64,000 nt of DNA, taken from contig NC_134030.1 of the NCBI RefSeq assembly GCF_964204645.1, forward strand, positions 6,012,278 through 6,076,277, in the 5' to 3' direction. Source of the stretch: Tubulanus polymorphus (lineage: Eukaryota; Nemertea; Palaeonemertea; Tubulaniformes; Tubulanidae). Of this stretch, positions 33,806 to 43,412 are shown piece by piece (positions within the stretch are counted from its first letter, which is position 1; each line of letters begins with the position of its first letter). The notes beneath the pieces were generated by a model. It did not search any database. It was not told the DNA's origin and saw nothing but the letters and a program-made list of their open reading frames with translations. A program made the position numbers and the translations under genes.

Positions 33806-36730
33806 TTACAAATTCATTAGATACAATTTAAGTTTTCTTTTGAAAGTATCTATACACGACAGTTGTTTTAAACTTTTTGGCAAATTATTCCAGACAACAG
33901 GACCAGAAATTTTTACTGTGAATTGTGTTTTGTTAGTCCGAAATCTGGCAACACGAAAAGAATTCATATTTCTGGTTGAATACGAGTGTATATCAACATT
34001 CTTTTTGAAATACCGATTAAAGGAATTTGGCAATTTTGAATTATTGAATTTGAACATAAATAGACTTAATTGAAATTTTGTAATATGTCTAAATTTTAGG
34101 ATATTCAATTTTTTGAAGATAGGGTCAGTGTGTTCTAGGAAATGAGACTTATTAACTATTCTTACTGCTCTTTTTTGTAGTAGAATTAGTGGATTTAGCT
34201 TGTTTGCATAATTACTTCCCCAGATTAAATTACAATATTGTAAATGAGGATAAACAAAACTATAATAAAGGGTAATAAGGATATTTGATGGGAAATGCTT
34301 TTTTAATCTGGTTAAAATTCCAATGGAGCGTGACACTTTACTGCAGACATATTTGATATGGACATCCCAATTTAATTTGTCATCTATAAAAAGACCAAGA
34401 AAATTCGTACTATGTACACGTTTGATTAATTCTCCATTTAACCAAATGGAAGAATTAAAGTGATCTACACGACCAAAAATCATAAAGTGGCATTTCGCAA
34501 TATTTATTGAAAGTTTGTTTACTTGATACCAGATGCCAAGTTTCGCCAGTTCAGAATTTACTATGGAAACCAATTCTTTGATATTAGAGTTACTATAAAA
34601 ACAATTCGTGTCATCGGCAAAGAGGATAAAATGGAGTAATTTGGACGCATTTATGCAATCGTTAACGTATAATAAAAATAACAAAGGGCCTAGAATAGAA
34701 CCCTGAGGTACACCAATTGATACATTTAATGGAGACGATAAGGTATTGTTGAAACTTAAAACTTGACTCCTGTCAGTCAGGTAGCTTTTAAACCAATCAT
34801 GAGGAACACCTCGGATTCCGTAATAATCAAGCTTCATTAACAAAATGTCATGGTTAACGGTGTCGAATGCCTTAGACAGGTCCAAGAATAATCCAATAGT
34901 AATATTCTTATTTTCCAAGGCTTCAGAAAGATTATCAACAACCTTGGTTAGTGCCAAATCTGTTGAATGTTTTGAACGAAAGCCAAACTGGTCGGGGGTT
35001 ACAATATCCTGTTTGTTACAAAAGGAAACCAATCTGTTGTAAACTAGTTTTTCCAGAATTTTTGAGAAGCTAGGAAGCAAAGATATGGGTCGATAATTAT
35101 TTAAAGAATTAGGGGCTCCGGATTTAAACAAAGGACAAACTTTCGCAATTTTGAGTTCATTGGGAACTATTCCAGTCTGAAGACTACGGTTAAAGATATG
35201 GGATAAAGGGAACTTAATGATGTCAATCACCTGTTTTATAACAAAAATACTCAAACCATCGACACCGGCACTCTTCTTTAAGGGGAAACCCGAGACCACA
35301 TCACTTATTTCATGAGGTGAAGTCGGAAAGAGAAATAGACTTTCATTGACACGTTTATTCATATATTGATGAAAGGATTGCCCTGTATCAGGGATTTGAG
35401 TAGCAAGCCTTTCACCAATATTTGCAAAAAAATTGTTAAACTCGTTGGCGATGTTTATATTACCAGAAATAACACGTTGATCAGAAGTAAAAGAATTAGG
35501 CATTTTAGAATAAATGTTTCTACCTAAAACTGTGTTCAACAGTTTCCACTTTTCTTTCATATCATTTCCAGCAGCGAGCAATTTTTCAGAATAATAATTA
35601 GATTCGGCTTTGTTAATAAGCTTTGAAATGAGATTTTTGTACGAGTTGTATTTTGATTTTATTTTTTCTGAACGTGTTCTAATAAATTTCCTATAAAGGT
35701 TGTTTTTTGTTTTAATTGCTGCGATAATACCAGGAGTTATCCATGGTTTATGGAATGTGGGATTAATATGATTAACTGGTACCAGAGGGAAAACTTGATT
35801 GAAAACTAAAGAAACTTTTTCAATGAAAGTAGTGTAAGCAACTGAGGGATTATCAGATGAATACACTTCATTCCAGTTAATATTCATAAGTAATCTGTTG
35901 AAATTAGAAATATTGCGCTGCGAGAAAATTCTAGTTTTAAAAGGTTGTCTGTCAGACAGAGGCTGATCACCACTGCAGATAGTAAATATTGGGTAATGAT
36001 CCGAAAGGTCGGTCATAAAAATCCCAGATTTGTGAACATGTCGCAAATCGTTACAAAAAATATTGTCAATTAAGGATGTCGAGTCACAAGTTACTCGAGT
36101 TGGCTTGTCAATCAAAGGTGAAAAAGAATGAGAAAATAAAGATTCGAGAAATATTTCAGTATCTTTGTGCGTATCATATTTCATGAGATCTATATTAAAG
36201 TCCCCCACCAGGTAGCAAAGTTTGTTCTCGCGAGTAATTTCTGCCGTTAAAACTTCAAATTCATCTTGAAAAGTTGGTAATTTTCCTCCTGGAGGTCTAT
36301 ATATTACTCCAATAATAATATTGGATTTTTTATCTAAAACAATTTCGATGAATAAAGATTCGAAAGTATGATTCCTAGTTGATAAGTCTGTCCGTACTTT
36401 GAAATTGAAATTTTCCTTTAGGAAGAGAGCTACGCCGCCACCAAGTTGACCATTGGCGCGGGATTTAAAAATACTCTTGTAACCGTTAATTCTATACAAA
36501 TTGGAGTTAGAATTATTTGAATTAGTCCAAGTCTCGGTCAAACCAATGACCGAAAATTGACCATTACAACAATTCAAAAAATCAGTTAAACTGTCAAAAT
36601 TTTTGTTGACACTTCTGATGTTATGAGAAATGATGGATAGACTTCCCCGTTCAAGAGGAGAATCCTCGTCAACATTAAAGTACAAACAACTGTTGTTTGT
36701 ACAAGGTATATCAGTTACTGAGCTTTTCAT
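33806..36730 (-). CDS. CR1-like ORF2: endonuclease-reverse transcriptase (974 aa, intact)
   Basis: The N-terminal APE endonuclease shows ISHNIRS (about 33), GLTETW, VGDFNIDL and SDHYPIF. The RT has KSAGVDGLS, NNYRPISLLP, FLDLSKAFDTVNHDILL, GVPQGSILGPLLF and the catalytic FADDT. A C-terminal domain of about 200 residues follows; there is no RNase H. The enzyme nicks target DNA and copies the element RNA in place. ORF2 starts 25 bases after ORF1 ends and in another frame, so it needs reinitiation or similar. No stops or shifts were seen over 974 codons. Confidence 0.93.
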   Translation of the reverse strand: MKSSVTDIPCTNNSCLYFNVDEDSPLERGSLSIISHNIRSVNKNFDSLTDFLNCCNGQFSVIGLTETWTNSNNSNSNLYRINGYKSIFKSRANGQLGGGVALFLKENFNFKVRTDLSTRNHTFESLFIEIVLDKKSNIIIGVIYRPPGGKLPTFQDEFEVLTAEITRENKLCYLVGDFNIDLMKYDTHKDTEIFLESLFSHSFSPLIDKPTRVTCDSTSLIDNIFCNDLRHVHKSGIFMTDLSDHYPIFTICSGDQPLSDRQPFKTRIFSQRNISNFNRLLMNINWNEVYSSDNPSVAYTTFIEKVSLVFNQVFPLVPVNHINPTFHKPWITPGIIAAIKTKNNLYRKFIRTRSEKIKSKYNSYKNLISKLINKAESNYYSEKLLAAGNDMKEKWKLLNTVLGRNIYSKMPNSFTSDQRVISGNINIANEFNNFFANIGERLATQIPDTGQSFHQYMNKRVNESLFLFPTSPHEISDVVSGFPLKKSAGVDGLSIFVIKQVIDIIKFPLSHIFNRSLQTGIVPNELKIAKVCPLFKSGAPNSLNNYRPISLLPSFSKILEKLVYNRLVSFCNKQDIVTPDQFGFRSKHSTDLALTKVVDNLSEALENKNITIGLFLDLSKAFDTVNHDILLMKLDYYGIRGVPHDWFKSYLTDRSQVLSFNNTLSSPLNVSIGVPQGSILGPLLFLLYVNDCINASKLLHFILFADDTNCFYSNSNIKELVSIVNSELAKLGIWYQVNKLSINIAKCHFMIFGRVDHFNSSIWLNGELIKRVHSTNFLGLFIDDKLNWDVHIKYVCSKVSRSIGILTRLKKHFPSNILITLYYSFVYPHLQYCNLIWGSNYANKLNPLILLQKRAVRIVNKSHFLEHTDPIFKKLNILKFRHITKFQLSLFMFKFNNSKLPNSFNRYFKKNVDIHSYSTRNMNSFRVARFRTNKTQFTVKISGPVVWNNLPKSLKQLSCIDTFKRKLKLYLMNL

Positions 36731-36755
36731 ACAAATAACAAGTCATGGTGTTTGA

Positions 36756-38075
36756 CTAATATTCAACGTATTGTTTTTTCCTGGTTTTTTCTATTGAAGG
36801 TGGTGTTCCGGATAGTGATCTCTCCTTTCGTTTTGCCGAGGTCGGTGTGCAGAAAGCATCACTAGTGACGCCATCTATTGCCTCGCAAAAGTGTTTAAGC
36901 AATGCAAGCTTGCCGGTTTCACTGAGGTGAATACCACTTTTATCGGTCGGCGAATAAAAGTGGTCCAAAGCTTTACCAGACGGTTTAAGTTTCAATATAG
37001 TGTCATTATCAATAAACATGATATTCTGTTCCGCGCATAGTTTCCCGATATGGTTGTTAACTGCTATTGCAAGGCTGTTGTACTCTTTTACGTTGTTGGA
37101 GTTACCTTTTCTTGGAATGATACTAGAGAAGTGAATCTGGGCTTCATTGAAATGTTCCGTCGTTTTAGCCATGGCTAAGGACAGATTCACCACTACAGTG
37201 TCACTGTCATTTTTGTTGTTACTTATATCGTTTGTACCTAAGTGGAGAATAACGTCAGTAATCGACGATCGATCTAGAATCTGATTGTCAGCTTTATTCA
37301 GAAGCGATGAAATCTTTTCACCGCTAGCACCAGGCTGGCAAATAACCGTGCCATTCGGAAACTCGAAGTCACGGAGGTTGGAATCACCGATTACTAATAC
37401 ATTATTTGTAATAGTATTGGACAGCGGTTCGCTTGACGTTTTCTCGCAATAGTCACGCGCTTCGTTGGATATCGTGTCGCTCAGAGTCACGGTACAATCA
37501 CGAGCTTTATGCTCTGCGGCGCCACATTTGAAACACTTAAATCGTGACGGACAGTCAGCTGAGCGATGATCGCCAAGGCAATGTTGACACCCTATACCCT
37601 CACAGTACACTCTAACGCGGAATCCATCGATTGATGTGAAGTTTGGAATAACTTTATTGACTTGTTTCAATTTCAAATATCTGGTCCCAGTATATATTTG
37701 AGTGTCCCTTATCACGCCTTTTTTTACCGATCCTTCAACATAATCACCATAATTTTTAATAAAGTTGACAATGGTCAGATCCGACATCTCATACGGAGCA
37801 TCGACTATTTTCACAGACAAAAAGGTTAAATCTACATCATCCGGAGTGATTTTATTCCCTCGAAAGATTAATCCGGATTGTTTCAGAAGATCTTTACTCG
37901 TTTCATCTACTGCAGTAATTATGCAAAATTTTGACGTTATTTGAATCGCTGCTATTTTACTCACGTCACCGTCGGCACTGTCCTTTATAGCGTTAATTAC
38001 ATCTTGATGAAGAATTTTTCCGTTTACCTCATTCAGAGGAAACTTGATAGAACACTTCCTATCCAATGAACCCAT
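36756..38075 (-). CDS. CR1-like ORF1: CCHC zinc-knuckle plus SGNH/GDSL esterase (439 aa, intact)
   Basis: The N-terminal 150 residues look RRM-like. Two CCHC knuckles follow (C163-C166-H170-C175; C181-C184-H189-C194). Residues about 225-400 form an SGNH hydrolase-type domain: VLVIGDSNLRDF with the candidate nucleophile S232, HLGTND at 278-283, and D378/H383 in DKSGIHLSETG. Esterase-type ORF1 proteins are known in CR1/L2 elements; here the esterase is combined with zinc knuckles. It probably binds element RNA, with lipid/membrane or ester chemistry of unknown purpose. The Lys/Arg-rich C-terminus may aid nucleic-acid binding. Confidence 0.88.
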   Translation of the reverse strand: MGSLDRKCSIKFPLNEVNGKILHQDVINAIKDSADGDVSKIAAIQITSKFCIITAVDETSKDLLKQSGLIFRGNKITPDDVDLTFLSVKIVDAPYEMSDLTIVNFIKNYGDYVEGSVKKGVIRDTQIYTGTRYLKLKQVNKVIPNFTSIDGFRVRVYCEGIGCQHCLGDHRSADCPSRFKCFKCGAAEHKARDCTVTLSDTISNEARDYCEKTSSEPLSNTITNNVLVIGDSNLRDFEFPNGTVICQPGASGEKISSLLNKADNQILDRSSITDVILHLGTNDISNNKNDSDTVVVNLSLAMAKTTEHFNEAQIHFSSIIPRKGNSNNVKEYNSLAIAVNNHIGKLCAEQNIMFIDNDTILKLKPSGKALDHFYSPTDKSGIHLSETGKLALLKHFCEAIDGVTSDAFCTPTSAKRKERSLSGTPPSIEKTRKKQYVEY

Positions 38076-38152
38076 TACTCGTTATAAATCCACAGTGAAA
38101 ACACTTGATAAATAATTTTTGTCAGGACATATACGAATGCGTGATCGCACTA

Positions 38153-38165
38153 GTCCGCCATCTTG
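38153..38165 (-). promoter_or_regulatory. YY1-like site at the 5' end of the CR1-like element
   Basis: The minus strand reads CAAGATGGCGGAC, beginning about 10 bases inside the element. It matches the YY1 core AAGATGGCGGC except at the last base. In human L1 a YY1 site sits at about +13 to +26 and sets transcription start; the parallel placement is striking. Function here is inferred. Confidence 0.5.
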
Positions 38166-38175
38166 AAAGCGAAAA

Positions 38176-40039
38176 GGATACCGAATGAGTTCCTCAAAAG
38201 TGCCGAAGAATCACTACTACCTTTATTAGTAAACCTTTTTAATAATGCTCTCGATACAGGCACTATTCCAGAGTCATGGCTGAAAGGCATCATTGTCCCT
38301 TTCTTTAAACAAAAAGGTAGCGAAAAGGACCCCGATAATTATAGGGGAATCACCCTTTTTAGCAATATTGGCAAACTATTCACTAGTATTATCAACGAAA
38401 GAATTACTGAGTACTTAGAAATTAACAATCTTTTGCTACAGAACCAGGCCGGTTTTAGGGAGAACCATAGCATTATGGACCACGTATTTACCCTCAAGGC
38501 TCTAGTCGACACCTTCCTAAACAACAATCAAAAACTCTATTGTATTTTCATAGATTATAAAAAAGCCTTCGACTCTATCTGGAGAAAGGCCTTGTGGCAC
38601 AAACTAATTAACAGTGGTGTCACTGGCAAAGTACTTAACGTTATACATAAAATGTATCAAGGTATCAAATCATGTGCTTTTTCCGATAATAAAATGTCAG
38701 ATTTATTTGATAGCTATTTAGGGGTAAGACAAGGTGAAAATCTGTCTCCTATATTATTTTCTATCTTTTTAAACGACCTGGAAAGCTATCTATTACAACG
38801 AAATAGTCCAACCCTAAATTTTTTCGGACCTAACAATGTGCCATGGTTCCAACTTTTAATTCTCATGTATGCAGATGACACGGTTTTATTAAGTGATTCG
38901 CCCGAGGGACTCCAAAAACTTATAGATAATCTCTGTGAATATTGCCAAGAATGGAAACTTTCAATTAATAATGACAAGACAAAGGTCATCGTCTTCTCGA
39001 AAAGAAGATTAAGAATCCTACCAGAATTTTACATTAATGGTCACAAATTAGAAATAGTTGATAAATTCAAGTACCTGGGTGTTCTCTTTTCATACACTGG
39101 ATCGTTCACACAATGTCGTAAAACTCTTTCGGAACAAGCTATGAAAGCGGTATTTTTTGTATTAAAAAAGTCAAGTGAACATTCATTAGACCTTGATCTG
39201 ACCTTAAAACTTTATGATAGTATGGTATTACCTATATTGCTGTTTGGCTGTGAAATTTGGGGATATGAGAACACACAGGTACTCGAGCGTGTTCAGCTAC
39301 AATTTTTTAAATATTTACTCAGATTGAAAAGGTCTACGTCTAGTGTATTTATTTACGGTGAGCTTGGGCGCTATCCTTTAGAGATTTATGTTAAACTGAG
39401 AATCGTTAAATTTTGGACAAAATTGATAAATCAGACTGAACATTTCTCTTCTTTTATGTACAAATATATCTATCAAACGCACCACGGTGGTCGGAGTAAC
39501 GCTTGGATTCTTAATGTTAAAAATATTTTTGTAAAAAATGGTCTCGGCCACGCTTGGGAAACTCAATCTGTACCCAGTGCTAATTATATTTATAGTATTT
39601 TGAAACAGAGACTCATGGATCAGTACGCACAAGGCTGGCACTCCAAGGTCAACGAAACACCAATTTGCTTAACCTACAAGCGTTTTAAAAACTGTTTTAA
39701 ATTCGAAGAGTACCTGACCAAATTACCCCCCAAATTACTCCGCCTAGCCTTGTGTCGATTCAGATGCTCGAACCATAAGTTACCTATTGAAATCGGTAGA
39801 TATCGCCAGATTGAGCGAAACCATAGAATTTGTCAGAAATGTCATTTGGCAGCAACTGGAGACGAATTCCATTTTCTTTTAGTATGTCCCTTTTTCAAAG
39901 CCTGAGAAACAAATTTATACCTAGTTACTTCTGGCAACATCCCAATGAAAATACCTTACATAACCTTTTCTGTTCGAGAGGTAAAACTTTGCTCAATCTG
40001 GCGATATTCATTAAAAAAGGTATCAAATCATTTACCTAA
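38176..40039 (+). pseudogene. Outer LINE ORF2, 3' half: RT and C-terminal zinc motif
   Basis: It resumes at PNEFLKSAEES and runs open to 39905: NYRGITLFSNIGKLF, FIDYKKAFDSIWRKALW, GVRQGENLSPILF and catalytic YADDT. A C-terminal Cys/His motif CQKC...GDEFHFLLVC follows. A one-base shift near 39898 moves the last 46 codons (from LRNKFIPSYFW to the stop at about 40039) to another frame. The RT core itself is unbroken apart from the nested insertion. Confidence 0.85.
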
Positions 40040-40644
40040 TATAGTGTATAATTATCGGATCTCGATACTACAATTCCGCCTCATCTTTTGCATTATAATT
40101 TCATTATAATTATAATTATTATTATTATAAGTATTATATTACTGCTATCACTATTATTATTATTTTTACTATTATCATAATTGTTATTATTATAAATATA
40201 ATTATTATTAATACTATCATTATATTTTTTGTAATATGCTGTAATCTATGCGCTACTTTTGTGCTCTGTGCAATGTTATTATAACTTGTGGAGTGAATAA
40301 ACTAAACTGAAACTGAGATACTCAATTCATTCCGATCAATCAAATGTGTCAAAATATTTCGTATTAAATGTAAATTGTGAAAATATAAGCTCTTTGGTGT
40401 CTATGGTGGACCATGGACGTATAAACTCTCGTTTATAGTTTGTACGGCCCTAGTTGGACAGTCTTTGAAATACAGTCCACGCGTTTGAGGAACATATATT
40501 ATAATTCTCGGTATAATTATAACATTCATTATAATTCATCGAGCACATACCTGGCATTTTGTACAATATTGTTGTACGAGAATAAAACGACATTAGTACA
40601 TATTCACGATTCTTGTTGATATTTTTCATTAGCCTATGTTTATG

Positions 40645-40840
40645 GCAACAATTCCACTGGTGATGCTTTTCAATCGAAAATAGAGGGCTCTCATAAGATT
40701 CATCACCACCAGGGAAGGACTGGACGTGTAAGCCATTAATCTGACAATTTTAAGCGGAAGAAATGAAATTCATTTAACTCGTCGAAGAAAGAGTCCGAGC
40801 CATGATTCAATATCTTCCGTACGTTCCCGTCAACACGCAT
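40645..40840 (+). pseudogene. IgSF-B FN3-exon fragment (unit of gene 7)
   Basis: It is a near-identical duplicate of 23905-24100, with GAAAGAGTCCGAGCCA and CTTCCGTACGTTC from IgSF-B exon 6. Confidence 0.6.
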
Positions 40841-41020
40841 TGTTTGATAAAGTGTATGATATTCTTATTGAAGTCAAATGAATGGATATGTGTTAAGCTC
40901 GTGGCAGAAATATAAAATTTTCGTACTAAAATCAATTTGACATATGCATGTTTTGTGTGAATATATTTGCGAAAAATTGCAGATGTAGTTGAGAACGAAC
41001 GAACGAATAGGACTACTAAA

Positions 41021-41074
41021 TGTGAGCAGGTGTTTTTTGTCTAATGAAAACCGAGACTATTTTCAATAGATCAA
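41021..41074 (+). promoter_or_regulatory. Upstream motif block of gene 7
   Basis: GAGCAGGTGTTTTTTG then GAAAACCGAGACTATTTTCA, the same altered core as gene 4. Confidence 0.45.
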
Positions 41075-41321
41075 ATATACACTTACTCAATACTGAATAA
41101 ACTTTCAACATTTCTGGGCATTTCAATAGGTTTTAATTGACATAATCAATGATTTAGCGTTATATTCATTGAACGTATATCGATGAATGTTTTAGTTCTG
41201 ATCAACTCAACAACCAGTCAGGTAATCTTCCTGCCTATGATAAGTAATAGATCTGAATACATTTATAAAATTCATTTACGCCAGTCATCTATATTAATTT
41301 CAGCTGATTATTCAACTCAAG

Positions 41322-42705
41322 ATGAATATTGAAAACGTCTTGGCTTTACTTTTTGGTAGGTTTAAAATTTATGGGTTTGCATTGATGAATTATTAACTAA
41401 AAATAGATTAAGATATTTGAATGTCTCTGATTCCAGTTTTATTCGAGGGTGCTGCGGCGGGGTCAGTTCTTCTGCATGGTCCTCACGGTGCTTGGAACGA
41501 TTCTCCTAGCAACGTCACCTGTCCTTCCAATATGAAGGTTCACATTTGTACATGTGACGACGATTTTTGCTGCGACGGTACACACATATCCGCGGACGGA
41601 CAGACTTGTACGGCGTACAACGATCCTGAATGCCCGTCGACTAAGGTATGAGTATTTTGGATAGTACCGTGGCGTACTAACTAGGATTTAGAGGGGCCCA
41701 GTGGTCGGCCTCCCCGCGTTTGTTGCCAAGATATTGCACGGTAATTTTGTGTCAGAATCATCCTAGCTGCACAGAAAATATTGTTCGTGTACTATAATGG
41801 TCCCTATCCGTAATCAGAAAAAAAGTAAAGATTTTACCTCGAATTTCAGGCAGTAACTCGATGTGTAACAATCGATGCGGACAATGATTACCGTGTCGTT
41901 AGTAGTGGAGTGCGAATGCGTCAAAAAAAGATATCTGTTCAGTGTCCAGTTGGGTTAAGACCGGAGCAATGTACAAAGTACCTGCCGTATGTAGCATTTT
42001 CACAACATTCAACTGAATTTTTTCAACCCAGGCGCGGATCCAGACTATCGCACATGCAGCACGTGCGGTAGCCGCAGTTTTCAAATGCCCTTGAAAAATG
42101 TTTGTGTCGGGAAAAAAGTAAATAAAAGGGCACACGATTTGTGCGCCATAAAGAATAATTGCCTTTCTGTTCTAGGACTAAAGCAAAATGTGAATGAAAA
42201 TAAATTGCCCAAAATCAATCTTAGGCCTTTTCCTTTGCTCAAAAGGGCACTATTCTAAATGAGACATTATTGTTGCTCCATAAATCTAATCGAAAAAGGG
42301 CAAATTTCGCCAAACATCTAAAAAAAGACGCAAGCAAATTCAATGTGAAGGCAAATCTAGTGGAATGATACCAATAAATGGCACTCAAACTCAAACTCAC
42401 TCGCTGGGCATTAATACTGGCCCTTTTCAAAGTTGGTGCCCTTTTTCCACTGTGCTGTAGTCACCGAATGGCCCTGGATATGCGCGTGCAACCTAACACT
42501 TTATCTATTTATGTCTAATACAATTTGCTGCAGCATAGATTTATGTACTTTCAGATGGAGTTATTTGTATCCAGGCACGCTCTTAAGGTATAAGGCAGGT
42601 ATAAGGAAAACTTACGGTGGGTGTTTCATCGATTCTTATTTGTGTAGGAATACTGGTTGTGAGATACAAGCGGTATGTTTTAAACACGCCCCCAATCTTT
42701 GGTAA
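41322..42705 (+). CDS. Cysteine-rich secreted protein, array gene 7 (intact; duplicate of gene 4)
   Basis: The noncoding exon ends at 41221. Coding pieces 41322-41355, 41437-41645, 41850-41986 and 42555-42705 join in phases 1, 0 and 2, giving 176 residues. Loop DDDF lies between CTC and CCDG; all 14 cysteines are kept. The signal peptide reads MNIENVLALLF, with a glutamate where the relatives have valine, so secretion may be weakened. The last intron carries a hAT-like MITE (42029-42488). Flanks match gene 4 closely, while exon 3 has changed at many residues. Confidence 0.8.
42029..42488. mobile_element. hAT-like MITE in last intron of gene 7
   Basis: Ends CAGGCGCGGATCCAG and GGATATGCGCGTG are imperfect inverted repeats. 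The 5-bp direct repeat CAACC lies at 42024-42028 and 42489-42493 and is single in gene 4. Both the ends and GGGCAC-rich interior resemble the element at 24935-25777. No ORF is present. Confidence 0.7.
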
Positions 42706-43087
42706 ATCGTATGTAATAACAAAACATGAATGAATGAAATCTCTTAAATTCGATTTTTTCTATTCTTTTTTATTGATTTATTATTTACGATGCAGCGGAT
42801 AGCGTCATGATATCATTCGTCAGATTTGGATTTGGATTCGTCAGGTTTTGATGAAATTATGAGTGGGGATCATTGTTCATTTTATATGAGGGTATATCTC
42901 GTCTGAGATATGCCAAGACATCAGACAGTGGATGTGAGGTAAAAACAAATCTTACCGCCCAAGAACAAAACTTAGCGCGCGAAATAAAAATATTCCACTT
43001 TGGCGCGCTAAAGGTGCCCACGATTTCGTTTTTGCGCGGTCGTTAAGTAGCGCGAAAAACATATATTCAAATAAATTACGCGCGCTT

Positions 43088-43412
43088 CTACGATTACGAT
43101 TACGATTACGATTACGATTACGATTTTATTTACACTCCAACCATTTCCATGGTATATGGAGGAAAACTATTACACATTTATATACAAATATTTACAAAAC
43201 AACACTGAAGTGATTAAAATTTAGAGAATAAAAACGTAACAAAATATACATACATCAACTAATTACAATACTATGTATACTATTGGAGGGATCTATATAC
43301 ATCTAAGCCGGTCTTAATGAATTTAGCTAATTCGACCGTTGGGTTTTTCAGAATATCAAGGGTATGAAAGGTATTCAAATTCAAATAGTTTTTGCGGGGT
43401 TCTATGATGTCA
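43088..43412 (-). mobile_element. 5'-truncated LINE tail (duplicate)
   Basis: It matches 27081-27408 with six rather than five hexamer units. The stop of the coding end is at 43280-43282. The upstream part is cut off at about 43408, where a deletion joins it to a first-exon relic. Confidence 0.55.

Larger units (their letters stand above)
33521..38175 (-). mobile_element. Intact CR1-like LINE inserted in the outer LINE
   Basis: About 4.65 kb on the minus strand with two intact ORFs, 5' UTR of about 100 bases, 3' UTR of about 280 bases, and a 3' end made of two TTTATTATTTAA units, typical of CR1/L2 tails. It splits the RT of the outer LINE between the codons for GIDG and PNEF. The shared GGAT at 33519-33522 and 38176-38179 is a possible 4-bp target duplication. 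Open frames and a full-length 5' end suggest a recent, possibly still competent copy. Confidence 0.88.
30443..40315 (+). mobile_element. Decayed I/Nimb-like LINE, split by a nested CR1-like LINE
   Basis: Its borders come from comparison with the paralogous empty site at about 23478-23600, which reads straight across. The left flank ends GTGAAG near 30442 and the right flank resumes GATACTCAATTC near 40316. Removing the nested element leaves about 5.2 kb: a 5' UTR of about 600 bases, ORF1, ORF2 and an A+T-rich 3' UTR ending AATAAACTAAACTG. The RT has GVRQGENLSP, which I associate with the Nimb clade of the I group; the assignment is tentative. Single-base frameshifts in homopolymer runs show it is inactive. 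Confidence 0.85.

Noticed and set aside
40100-40230. ATTATT-rich tract as a possible gene-control element or CRISPR-like repeat
   Set aside because: It is the A+T-rich 3' UTR of the outer LINE; no regular spacer structure.
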